DNA of 64,000 nucleotides from Gammaproteobacteria bacterium (GTDB taxonomy: Bacteria; Pseudomonadota; Gammaproteobacteria; Steroidobacterales; Steroidobacteraceae), in the NCBI GenBank assembly GCA_021323735.1, contig JAJPKM010000041.1, positions 48,882-112,881 of the forward strand, given 5' to 3'. Each line of letters opens with the position of its first letter. The stretch's first letter is position 1. Below are positions 1 to 8,150 of the stretch, in pieces. The notes beneath the pieces are model-generated. The model worked only from the letters and a program-made list of their open reading frames with translations, did no database searches and was not told where the DNA came from. The position numbers and the translations under genes were made by a program.

Positions 1-1508
1 GGCCGCCCGGAGAACAAAATCACGATCACCGGGATGGATGCACGTTGCGCCTGTTCGAACACGGCCTCCGCGAGCTGCCGCTGCATGCCGGGAAGCCCCA
101 GATGGGCGCGGCTGGCAGCCTCACCGCTCATGACCGCTGCTTCGCCGAGACACAGGATGATGGCGTCCGCGGACTCACACAACCGTAATGCCGCGCTCAG
201 TCCGCCGGTGTCCGCACCGTCGATCGCGACGCCGTCGGCCTGCAGAATTTGGGACTCGGGCAACGCGGTCCGCAATCCCTGCAGCACGGTCACGTGGCCC
301 TCCGGCGCCGCCGCACCCCACCACACCCCGCGCATTTCCGCGGATGCATCCGTCAGCGGACCCAGCAATGCCAGGCGTCGCACCGAGCGGCGCAGCGGCA
401 AAGCATCGCCATCGTTCTTCAGCATCACGATGGAGCGCGTCGCGATGTGTCGGGCCAACCCGCGCCGCTTCTCGAGCGCGGCGGCAGATTCGCGCACCTT
501 GCCGCGACGGTAGGGATCGTCGAACAATCCCAGGCGCTCTTTCAGGATCAAAACGCGGCGCACCGATTCGTCGATCTCCGCCATGCTGACCGTGCCTCGT
601 TTCAATGCCAAGGGCAGGCCGCGCCGGTACGCATCGGCCATCATATCGATGTCCACACCGGCTTTGAGCGCCAGCGCCGCAGCGTCTGCGAGATCGGCGG
701 CAATCCCGTGGCGAATCAATTCGGCAATGGCGTTATAGTCGCTGATGATCAAACCATCGAAGCCGAGGCGCCCGCGCAGCCAGTCGCGAAGCAGCACCTT
801 GTTGGCCGTCATCGGCACGCCGTTCAAGTCCGTGAAGGCCGGCATGATGGCGGCAGCGCCGGCGGCCACTGCCGCAGCGAAGGGCAACAGGTGTACCTCA
901 TGCAGCGTGCGCTCGGAAATATCCACGGGAGCATAATCGCGACCCGCAGTTACGCCGCCATAGGCGCAGAAATGCTTGGCCACGGACGCCAGGCAGTCGG
1001 CGTGCGTCAACCCGCCGCCCTGAAATCCGCGCACCTTGGCCTCGGCCATGCATGCAGCCACGAAGGGATCCTCGCCCGGACCCTCGGCACCCCTGCCCCA
1101 TCGCGGGTCCCGTGCCACATCGAGCATCGGCGCGAAGGTCATGGCCAATCCATCGGCGGCCGCTTCCTTGGCCGACTCGCGAGCGCTCGACGCCCATGCT
1201 TCAGGATCGAACAGTGACGCTTCGCCCAGCGGGATCGGGAACAAGGTACGATGCCCGTGGATCACGTCGTAGCCGATGAGCAGCGGGATCCCGAGACGCG
1301 ACTCATCGACCGCCAGCCGCTGCATGTCGTGGACGTTTGCCGCGCCGACGAGATTCAGCAAATTGCCGATCGCCCCACTCTTGATTGCCTCGGTGGAATC
1401 GCCCGCGATGGTGGGTCCGGTCACGGCCTGTCCGCAGGCAGTCATGGTCAGCTGACCCAGCTTCTCCGTCAGCGACATGCGTTCGATTAAACTGTCCACG
1501 AGACTCAC
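1..1508 (-). CDS. GH3 beta-glucosidase (BglX-like), 3' end beyond the window
   Basis: Reading frame on the minus strand, open to the window edge, so the C-terminal part is missing. It encodes a glycoside hydrolase family 3 enzyme, which releases terminal beta-linked glucose with retention. Visible motifs are an N-terminal MSLTEKLGQLTM segment, a GYDVIHGHRT stretch, FTDLNGVPMTAN and then GFDGLIISDYNAI. The Asp of SDYNAI (about residue 257) is the expected nucleophile. The chosen start is a GTG at 1508 with GGAG seven bases upstream. No ATG precedes the conserved N-terminus, but the frame stays open further upstream, so a longer product cannot be excluded. No signal peptide follows this start, so the protein may be cytoplasmic. 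It diverges from the ABC transporter at 1572. Confidence 0.9.
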   Translation of the reverse strand, partial: MSLVDSLIERMSLTEKLGQLTMTACGQAVTGPTIAGDSTEAIKSGAIGNLLNLVGAANVHDMQRLAVDESRLGIPLLIGYDVIHGHRTLFPIPLGEASLFDPEAWASSARESAKEAAADGLAMTFAPMLDVARDPRWGRGAEGPGEDPFVAACMAEAKVRGFQGGGLTHADCLASVAKHFCAYGGVTAGRDYAPVDISERTLHEVHLLPFAAAVAAGAAAIMPAFTDLNGVPMTANKVLLRDWLRGRLGFDGLIISDYNAIAELIRHGIAADLADAAALALKAGVDIDMMADAYRRGLPLALKRGTVSMAEIDESVRRVLILKERLGLFDDPYRRGKVRESAAALEKRRGLARHIATRSIVMLKNDGDALPLRRSVRRLALLGPLTDASAEMRGVWWGAAAPEGHVTVLQGLRTALPESQILQADGVAIDGADTGGLSAALRLCESADAIILCLGEAAVMSGEAASRAHLGLPGMQRQLAEAVFEQAQRASIPVIVILFSGR

Positions 1509-1571
1509 TTGACTACTCCGCGGAAGGCCGATGAATGATAATGCCGGTAAGCCATCGCTCGAGGGTAACGC

Positions 1572-3380
1572 ATGAACAGAGACAGACCGGATCAGGCGAA
1601 CCGCAAAACGGACACGGAGGACCAGGCAAAATCGGGGCTGCTGCCGCAACTTTACATGATGGCCCGCGCCCTATGGGCGGCACCGGTGCGCAATACGCTG
1701 TTCGCATTGTCAGTATCCTTGTTCCTCGTCATAGCCGCCACGGCCTACGGACAGATCCGCCTCAACAATTGGAATCAACCCTTCTATGATGCGCTGTCGC
1801 ATCACAATTTTGCGCAATTCCTCGATCAACTGGGAGTCTTCGGGCTGATCGCCGGAACGTTGTTGATCCTAAATGTGGGTCAGCGCTGGCTCGGCGAAAC
1901 TTTGAAGTTGAAGTTGCGCCAAGGACTGGTTCATGACCTGGTCAAGAACTGGCTCGTCCCCGGCCGGGCATTCCGCTTGACCAACGCGGGCGCCATGGGC
2001 GTGAATCCGGACCAGCGCATGCACGAAGACGCCCGTCATCTTACCGAGCTGTCGGCCGATCTTGGCATTGGATTGCTGCAATCATCGATCCTGGTAGCCA
2101 CCTTCGTGAAAGTCCTTTGGGGCCTGTCGAACAATTTTGCCTTCCACCTCGCGGGACGGCAACTCGTGATCCCGGGATATATGGTATGGGCCGCGGTGTT
2201 GTATTCAGGATCCGCGTCCTTGGTCAGCTATTGGGTGGGCAGCAGCCTCATCGAGCGCAATGCGCAGCGCTACGGGCGGGAAGCGGACTTGCGCTTCTCG
2301 CTGGTACGCGTCAACGAGCATATCGATGCCATCGCCTTGAGCGGCGGCGAAGCCGATGAAGCGCGGCGCATCGAAATGGACCTCAAGGGCGTGCTGACGG
2401 CCACGGCGCGGCTGGTGACCGGGCTGACCAATCTCACCTGGATTACGGCCGGCTACGGATGGTTCACGCTCGTCGCGCCCATTCTGGTCGCGGCTCCCCT
2501 GTATTTCGCCGGCAATCTGACTTTCGGCGGCCTGATGCTGGCGTCCGGCGCGTTCATGCAAGTCCAATCCTCATTGCGCTGGTTCGTCGACAACTTCAGC
2601 ACCATTGCCGATTGGCGCGCGACCCTGTTGCGCGTGGCAGGCTTCCGCCGTGCCGTCATCGAAACGGACGTGATGCATGGTGTGGAGTGCCGTGTGGCCT
2701 TCTCACAGGGCCCGCCGGGAGAGATGCGCATCGAGGATCTTCGGATTTCCTCCCCGAGCGGCTGCACCCTGCTCCAGGAGAAAAATGTGCTGATCAAACG
2801 CGGGGAGCGGGTGCTCATCGTCGGCGAATCCGGCGCCGGCAAGACACTGCTGTTTCGCACGCTCGCCGGCTTGTGGCCGTGGGGCTCAGGTTCCGTGGCC
2901 TATCCCGACGGTGAGGAGATAGTCTATGCGCCGCGCACACCCTATTTCCCCCCCGGCACGCTGCACGAGGTGCTCGCCTATCCAAAATCCACGGAGCTTT
3001 TCGACGCGCAGGCGTGTATCCAGGCACTGGAGCGGGTTGGGTTGAGCCGTCTGACCGCGCTGCTCGATGAGACGCAGCGTTGGGACCGGGAGTTGAACGA
3101 GGATGAGCAGCAGGCGCTGGCCTTGGCGCGTGTGATCGTCCACAAGGCGCCTTGGGTGCTGATCGACGAAGTGCTCGATACGCTGGATGATGACGCGCTA
3201 GACAAGGTTGCCGAAATATTCACCCACGATCTGCCGCAGTCCACTGTCATTCTCATCGGGCGCACCGATGCGCATCACTTCTTTACTCGGGTACTGCATC
3301 TAGCCGTCGACCCCACGGCGAAAAAATTGGAACCTCCGGCGGCGCGCGAAGCCCCCCTTCAGTTGGCGGGGAGTGCCTGA
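1572..3380 (+). CDS. YddA/SbmA-type ABC transporter, fused permease and ATPase
   Basis: 602-aa half-transporter with an N-terminal membrane domain of the ABC_membrane_2 type and a C-terminal ATPase domain (COG4178-like). The membrane part has the typical IRLNNWNQPFYDAL motif near residue 60 and several hydrophobic helices. The ATPase domain has Walker A GESGAGKT (residues 418-425) and Walker B WVLIDEV (Asp532, Glu533). The signature normally written LSxGEQQ reads LNEDEQQ (508-514), so Ser and Gly are replaced. Relatives move peptides, cobalamin or unknown substrates across the inner membrane. The stop overlaps the next ATG by one base (TGATG), indicating coupling to the glycosidase downstream. 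The substrate cannot be read from the sequence; a glycan-related role is inference from context. Confidence 0.88.
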   Translation: MNRDRPDQANRKTDTEDQAKSGLLPQLYMMARALWAAPVRNTLFALSVSLFLVIAATAYGQIRLNNWNQPFYDALSHHNFAQFLDQLGVFGLIAGTLLILNVGQRWLGETLKLKLRQGLVHDLVKNWLVPGRAFRLTNAGAMGVNPDQRMHEDARHLTELSADLGIGLLQSSILVATFVKVLWGLSNNFAFHLAGRQLVIPGYMVWAAVLYSGSASLVSYWVGSSLIERNAQRYGREADLRFSLVRVNEHIDAIALSGGEADEARRIEMDLKGVLTATARLVTGLTNLTWITAGYGWFTLVAPILVAAPLYFAGNLTFGGLMLASGAFMQVQSSLRWFVDNFSTIADWRATLLRVAGFRRAVIETDVMHGVECRVAFSQGPPGEMRIEDLRISSPSGCTLLQEKNVLIKRGERVLIVGESGAGKTLLFRTLAGLWPWGSGSVAYPDGEEIVYAPRTPYFPPGTLHEVLAYPKSTELFDAQACIQALERVGLSRLTALLDETQRWDRELNEDEQQALALARVIVHKAPWVLIDEVLDTLDDDALDKVAEIFTHDLPQSTVILIGRTDAHHFFTRVLHLAVDPTAKKLEPPAAREAPLQLAGSA

Positions 3381-4654
3381 TGGGCAAGCACAAGACCTTG
3401 AGCCCGGTGGCACTGGCCGCATTGCCCGACGCGGATCTGCTCGAAGCGGTGCAAAGGCAGACCTTCGGTTTTTTCTGGGACGCATCGCACCCTTCGAGCG
3501 GTCTTGCGCCGGATCGGTGTAAGACCGTTGCAGGACCCGCGGACGACCTCATCGCCGTCGGCGGCTCGGGATTCGGCGCCATGGCAATCATCGTTGCCGT
3601 CGAGCGCGGCTGGGTCACGCGTGCGGAAGCGGCGGACCGGCTCGTGCACATGCTGGATCTGCTCGCCCGCGCGACCTGTTATCACGGCGTGTTCCCGCAT
3701 TTCATGAACGGGCGCACCGGTGCCACCATCCCCTTTACCCGCAAGGATGACGGCGGCGACCTGGTGGAGACGTCTTTTCTGATCATGGGACTGTTGTGTG
3801 CACGCGAATATTTCGGCCGCGACACGCCCGCCGAGTCCAAGCTCAGAGGGCTCGTGGACTATATCTGGAGAGACGTCGAGTGGGACTGGTACTCGCGCGG
3901 CGGGCACAGCGTACTGCAATGGCATTGGAGCCCGAATAACGGCTGGGCGCTCGGACTGGATATCCGCGGGTGGAATGAATGCCTGATCACCTATGTCCTG
4001 GCCGCATCCGCGCCGCGTTACCCCATCGCCGCCGCCGCCTACCATGAGGGATTCACCGTCGGCCGCCATTTTCTCAACGGCAATCCCTACTACGGCATTC
4101 CCTTGCCCTTGGGAATGCCCTACGGCGGACCCTTGTTCTTCGCACACTATTCTTTTTGCGGCCTCGACCCGCGCGGCTTGAAAGACACCTTCGCCGACTA
4201 CTGGCAACAAAACGTCAGTCACGTGCGCATCAATCATGCCCACTGCGAGAAGAATCCGGGTCATTACGCAGGCTACGGCCCCGCCTGCTGGGGACTGACC
4301 TCGAGCGACGGCCCCGAGGGTTATGCGACCCATAGCCCCGACAACGACGACGGCACCATCTCGCCCACCGCCGCGCTGTCGAGCATGCCCTACGCACCGA
4401 AGGAAGCGATACAAGCCATTCGGCATTTCCTCAACCGCTATGGCGACAAGGTCTGGGGCCGATTTGGATTCGTCGACGCCTTCTGCGAGGCCAAGGATTG
4501 GTACGCGGACACGTATCTGTCGATTGACCAAGGCCCCATCGTTGTCATGATCGAGAATTACCGCACCGGCCTTCTGTGGAAGTTGTTCATGCAGGTGCCG
4601 GAGATTCAGACCGGACTGCGCAAGCTGGGATTTACCCAGGGTGCAGGACGCTAG
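3380..4654 (+). CDS. PF10091/GH144-type glycoside hydrolase
   Basis: 424-aa protein of the family labelled putative glucoamylase (PF10091, COG5368). Characterised members (GH144) are endo-beta-1,2-glucanases, and a related domain occurs in cyclic beta-1,2-glucan synthases. Typical features are an N-terminal LLEAVQRQTFGFFWDASHP, then GFGAMAI, a DLVETSFLIMGLL stretch and late GPIVVMIENYRTGLLWKLFM. The sequence is rich in aromatic and acidic residues, as expected for an (alpha/alpha)6 barrel. No signal peptide is evident, so the enzyme is probably cytoplasmic. Translation is coupled to the ABC transporter, and a GH15-type gene follows 27 bases later. The family call is firm; beta-1,2-glucan as substrate is inferred from the family, and the old label glucoamylase should not be taken literally. 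Confidence 0.85.
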   Translation: MGKHKTLSPVALAALPDADLLEAVQRQTFGFFWDASHPSSGLAPDRCKTVAGPADDLIAVGGSGFGAMAIIVAVERGWVTRAEAADRLVHMLDLLARATCYHGVFPHFMNGRTGATIPFTRKDDGGDLVETSFLIMGLLCAREYFGRDTPAESKLRGLVDYIWRDVEWDWYSRGGHSVLQWHWSPNNGWALGLDIRGWNECLITYVLAASAPRYPIAAAAYHEGFTVGRHFLNGNPYYGIPLPLGMPYGGPLFFAHYSFCGLDPRGLKDTFADYWQQNVSHVRINHAHCEKNPGHYAGYGPACWGLTSSDGPEGYATHSPDNDDGTISPTAALSSMPYAPKEAIQAIRHFLNRYGDKVWGRFGFVDAFCEAKDWYADTYLSIDQGPIVVMIENYRTGLLWKLFMQVPEIQTGLRKLGFTQGAGR

Positions 4655-4681
4655 CCCGAGTTATTCGCGAACAACGAGTAG

Positions 4682-6058
4682 ATGTTCAAGGCGAATAATG
4701 TTCATGAACAATACACGCTAGGAGTCTGGCCTCTGACTATGGAATCGCTCGACGACTGGATTGAACGCCAATACCGCCATAGCGCGGTCGCGTTGATGCG
4801 CAGCATATCGCCGGTGGGTATCGTCAAACAGCGGCCCGGGTTCGCGCAGACGGTGAGGCCGAGGAAAGGCTCCATCGTCGCATCCCCGGTGCTGGGAGCC
4901 TACGACCCGGAGCCGGATTACTTCTTCCATTGGTACCGGGATTCCGCAGTCGTCGTCGATGCCCTGCGGCTGTTGTTCGAAGACCCGACCATCGATTGCC
5001 CGGCACTCGAGCATGTGGGCGACTTCGTCCGTTTCAGCCTATCGCTGCAGGGGCTGGACGGCCGAACCCTGAGCGACTCCGCATCCTGGCGAGACGCCGT
5101 TGCCCTCGACTTTCGCCGCTTTGTACGCACCGACCAAGACCTCGCGGCGGTGCATGGCGAAGCGGTTGCGGCGGAGACGCGCGTCAACCCGGACGGTACG
5201 CTCGACCTGTCCAAGTGGCCACGGCCGCAAAACGACGGTCCCTCGATGCGCGCCATCAGTCTGCTGCGTTGGCGCCGCAGTGCGCGCTTCGATGCCGTAC
5301 TCAACGGCTCCGTCGATGCCCTGCTGACGGCGGATCTTGGATTTACGCGCCGGCACTGGCGCGAACCGTGCTTCGACCTGTGGGAAGAGGAGAAGGGATT
5401 TCACTACTACACCCTGCGCCTGGCCGCCGCTGCGCTCGACGCCGGCGCCGGCTGGTTCGAGGAGCGGGGAGAAGCCGCCGAGGCCCAAGCCTGCCGCTCG
5501 GATACCGCCGAGATCCTCGGGATGCTGGACGGGTACTGGCGCGAGGATCTCGGTTTCTATCGCTCGCGCGTGCTGGAAGGGAACTCATCCTCGGCCAAGG
5601 AACTGGACATCGCGGTCATATTCGCGGCAGTGCACGCCGGCGGCGGCCCGAGCCATTCGGTGCGGGACCCGCGCATGCATGCCACCCTGGCCAAGCTCGA
5701 GGCGCTGTTCGACGCCGAATATGCCATCAATCGAGATCGTGGCAACCGAGCGCCGGCCATGGGCCGCTACGCGGGCGATGTTTACTATGCGGGCGGCGCC
5801 TACTACTTCTCGACCTTGGCAGCCGCGGAATTCTGCTTCCGCGCCGCACTCAATTCGGCGGCGAAGGATTCGCTGGTCGCACGCGGCGATGCGTTTCTCG
5901 CGACGGTACGCGCGTATACGCCGCCCGGCGGTGAGCTGTCCGAACAATTCGATCAGCACACCGGCGTCCAACGATCGGCGCAGCAGCTGGCATGGAGCTA
6001 CGCGGCGTTCATTTCGTGCACCGAGGCGCGACGGCGCGTCAGGCAAGGTAACGCATAG
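4682..6058 (+). CDS. GH15 family glucoamylase-like protein
   Basis: 458-aa member of glycoside hydrolase family 15 (glucoamylase, glucodextranase and trehalase relatives). Motifs include PDYFFHWYRDSAVVVDAL near residue 80, KWPRPQNDGPSMRA (from about 178) and LWEEEKGFHYYTLR (Trp234, Glu235-237). The last holds the usual catalytic-acid glutamate of the family. QTVRPRKGSIVASPVLGAY is the typical N-terminal substrate-domain segment. No export signal is visible. An alternative ATG at 4739 would give a more usual bacterial GH15 N-terminus; neither start has a strong ribosome site. The gene is last in the rightward cluster and its 3' end overlaps the convergent GGDEF-EAL gene by 20 bp. The exact alpha-glucoside substrate is unknown. 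Confidence 0.85.
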   Translation: MFKANNVHEQYTLGVWPLTMESLDDWIERQYRHSAVALMRSISPVGIVKQRPGFAQTVRPRKGSIVASPVLGAYDPEPDYFFHWYRDSAVVVDALRLLFEDPTIDCPALEHVGDFVRFSLSLQGLDGRTLSDSASWRDAVALDFRRFVRTDQDLAAVHGEAVAAETRVNPDGTLDLSKWPRPQNDGPSMRAISLLRWRRSARFDAVLNGSVDALLTADLGFTRRHWREPCFDLWEEEKGFHYYTLRLAAAALDAGAGWFEERGEAAEAQACRSDTAEILGMLDGYWREDLGFYRSRVLEGNSSSAKELDIAVIFAAVHAGGGPSHSVRDPRMHATLAKLEALFDAEYAINRDRGNRAPAMGRYAGDVYYAGGAYYFSTLAAAEFCFRAALNSAAKDSLVARGDAFLATVRAYTPPGGELSEQFDQHTGVQRSAQQLAWSYAAFISCTEARRRVRQGNA

Positions 6059-8150
6059 GCCGCGTGTCGAGCGACGCGGAGGGCTGCGGCAGCCGCAGAA
6101 GATCCGCGAATGCCGTCGCGGGAACCGCAGCGCTCATCAGAAAGCCTTGAACGGCGTCGCAGGTTTCTGCCTGCAGAAATTGTAGTTGTGCAAGCGTGGT
6201 GACGCCTTCGGCGACGATTTTGAGATCGAGACTGTGGCCAAGCGCGATGATCGCCCGCACGATCGCGGCGTCGTCCGGATCCTCGCTGATGTCGGCCACG
6301 AAGGAGCGGTCGATCTTCAGGGTATCGAGGGGAAAGCGCTTTAGATAGTTCAGCGAACAATAGCCCGTGCCGAAATCATCGACGGCAAGCGCGAATCCGA
6401 ACTCCTTGAGCGCGAGCAGCGAGCGGCGCCCGGCTTCAGCATCGCGCATCAACACCCCTTCGGTGAGTTCCAGCTCGAAAAGCGACGGGGAGAGGTTCGC
6501 CCGGACGACGGTATCGCTCAACCGCAACAAGGCCTCGGGATGCATGAAGTCGCGGCCCGAGACATTCACCGCAACGTGGGGCATGACCAATCCCTCGCCC
6601 CGCCAATGGGCGAGATCTCGGCATACGCGCTGCAGTGCCCACTCGCCGATGTCGCCGATGAGTCCCGTCTCCTCGGCCACCGCAATAAAATCCGAGGTCG
6701 GAATCTGGCCGCGGTCTGGGTGGAACCAACGCAGCAGCGCTTCCCCGCCGAGCAATTTCAGCGTTCGCGCCTCGTACTTTGGCTGGTAGTACACCTCGAG
6801 GCTCGAATTCTCCACAGCCCTCCTGAGCTCCATCTCCAGCGACAATCGCTTCAGGGCACGTGCATTCACGACGCTGTCGTAAACGCGAAGCTGATTTCGG
6901 CCGCTGGCTTTGGCCTCGTACATCGCTCCCTCGGCGTTCTTCAGCAGGCTTTGCTCATCATCGCCGTGGTCCGGAAACATCGCGATTCCGATGCTGGGCG
7001 TCACTACGAGTTCGTAGCTGGCTTGCAGGAAAGGAGCCGCATGCGCCGACAATATCTTTTGTGCCGCCAATTGCGGCTGAATTGCGTCCGCCATCCCTGT
7101 CAGGACCACGATGAACTCATCGCCGCCCGTGCGGGCGAGTTGGGTTTGCATGCCATCCATGCCACTTCGGTCAAATGTGGCTTGCAGCCTCTCGGCCACC
7201 TGGCGCAGGAGCGCATCGCCGGTCCCGTGACCCAATGTGTCATTGATGCGCTTGAATTGATCGAGGTCCAAATGAAGCAATGCCAGGCGCCGATGGCGGC
7301 GGCGAGCCTCGGCCAGCGACCGCGCCAAGTAGTCACGGATCCATTCCCGATTGGGAAGTCCGGTCAACGTGTCGAAATACGCGAGGCGATGTATTCGAGC
7401 GTCCGCCTCCTTGCGTGCGGTCACATCCCGAATAATGGCCAGCACCTGGCCCGCGGAATTCGGTAGGTACCGGCATTCGAAGTGCCGCTGCGATTGCGCC
7501 TCGCCTTGTAAGGCGAATTCGAAAACAGCCGGTTCGCCCCGCAGCGCCGAGCTGAGGCAGTCCATGGCGTGTCCGTGGGTGATTTCGGGAATGAGGTCGA
7601 AGATCGACTTCGGGACTGTCTGCGGCGGCGTTCGGTGCAGACCGGCGATGGGGCTGAAGCAATGTCCGATCGTGCCGGCACCGTTGACCAGCAGGATCCC
7701 GTCGGGTATCGCCTTCAGCAGGGCTGCATTTTTCTGCTCACTGAACCGCAAGGCTTCGATGGTACGGGCGCCGCGCATCACGTAGCGAATGCGATGCGTC
7801 AGGAGGGGCCAATTGATGGGTTTTACCACGAAATCGGTGGCCCCGGCTTCGTAAGCGCTATTGATCGACAAGGTGTCGTCGCATCCGGTCACCATCACAA
7901 TGGGCAGGTCTGCGCCGCCCGGCAGGGAGCGGATGCTCATGCAGGCCTGGTAGCCATCGCCCTGTGCCATTTCCACGTCGAGCAACGCAATATCCGGCAT
8001 GCGCAGGGCGCATGCCGCCACCGCGGCATCGCCACCGGTGACGATTTGCACGGCGAAACCGGCCTCTTTCAGCATGACGCCTGCAATCTCGCGCAAGATC
8101 GCATCGTCATCGGCGAGCAGCACGCGTACGGGTGTGACCGGCTGGTTCAT
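6039..8150 (-). CDS. REC-PAS-GGDEF-EAL response regulator (c-di-GMP turnover)
   Basis: 703-aa protein with four domains in order: receiver (about 7-125, acidic pocket LLADDD and phospho-acceptor ALLDVEM), PAS-like (about 140-255), GGDEF (about 270-430) and EAL (about 445-690). The diguanylate cyclase signature is intact (GGDEF at 342-346). EAL is present (470-472), as are DDFGTGY and the KIDRSFV lysine. Some usual phosphodiesterase residues vary slightly: NVSGRDF, ELTEG and AEGVTT where NVSAR, ELTES and AEGVET are common. Both activities are therefore possible. No inhibitory RxxD site lies just before GGDEF. The start overlaps the hybrid kinase stop by four bases (ATGA), so the pair is translationally coupled and this is the likely output protein of that kinase. 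Confidence 0.93.
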   Translation of the reverse strand: MNQPVTPVRVLLADDDAILREIAGVMLKEAGFAVQIVTGGDAAVAACALRMPDIALLDVEMAQGDGYQACMSIRSLPGGADLPIVMVTGCDDTLSINSAYEAGATDFVVKPINWPLLTHRIRYVMRGARTIEALRFSEQKNAALLKAIPDGILLVNGAGTIGHCFSPIAGLHRTPPQTVPKSIFDLIPEITHGHAMDCLSSALRGEPAVFEFALQGEAQSQRHFECRYLPNSAGQVLAIIRDVTARKEADARIHRLAYFDTLTGLPNREWIRDYLARSLAEARRRHRRLALLHLDLDQFKRINDTLGHGTGDALLRQVAERLQATFDRSGMDGMQTQLARTGGDEFIVVLTGMADAIQPQLAAQKILSAHAAPFLQASYELVVTPSIGIAMFPDHGDDEQSLLKNAEGAMYEAKASGRNQLRVYDSVVNARALKRLSLEMELRRAVENSSLEVYYQPKYEARTLKLLGGEALLRWFHPDRGQIPTSDFIAVAEETGLIGDIGEWALQRVCRDLAHWRGEGLVMPHVAVNVSGRDFMHPEALLRLSDTVVRANLSPSLFELELTEGVLMRDAEAGRRSLLALKEFGFALAVDDFGTGYCSLNYLKRFPLDTLKIDRSFVADISEDPDDAAIVRAIIALGHSLDLKIVAEGVTTLAQLQFLQAETCDAVQGFLMSAAVPATAFADLLRLPQPSASLDTRPMRYLA

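Noticed and set aside
249..1217. Long plus-strand frame over the first kilobase
   Set aside because: It is the antisense shadow of the GH3 gene, which has the conserved SDYNAI motif on the minus strand.
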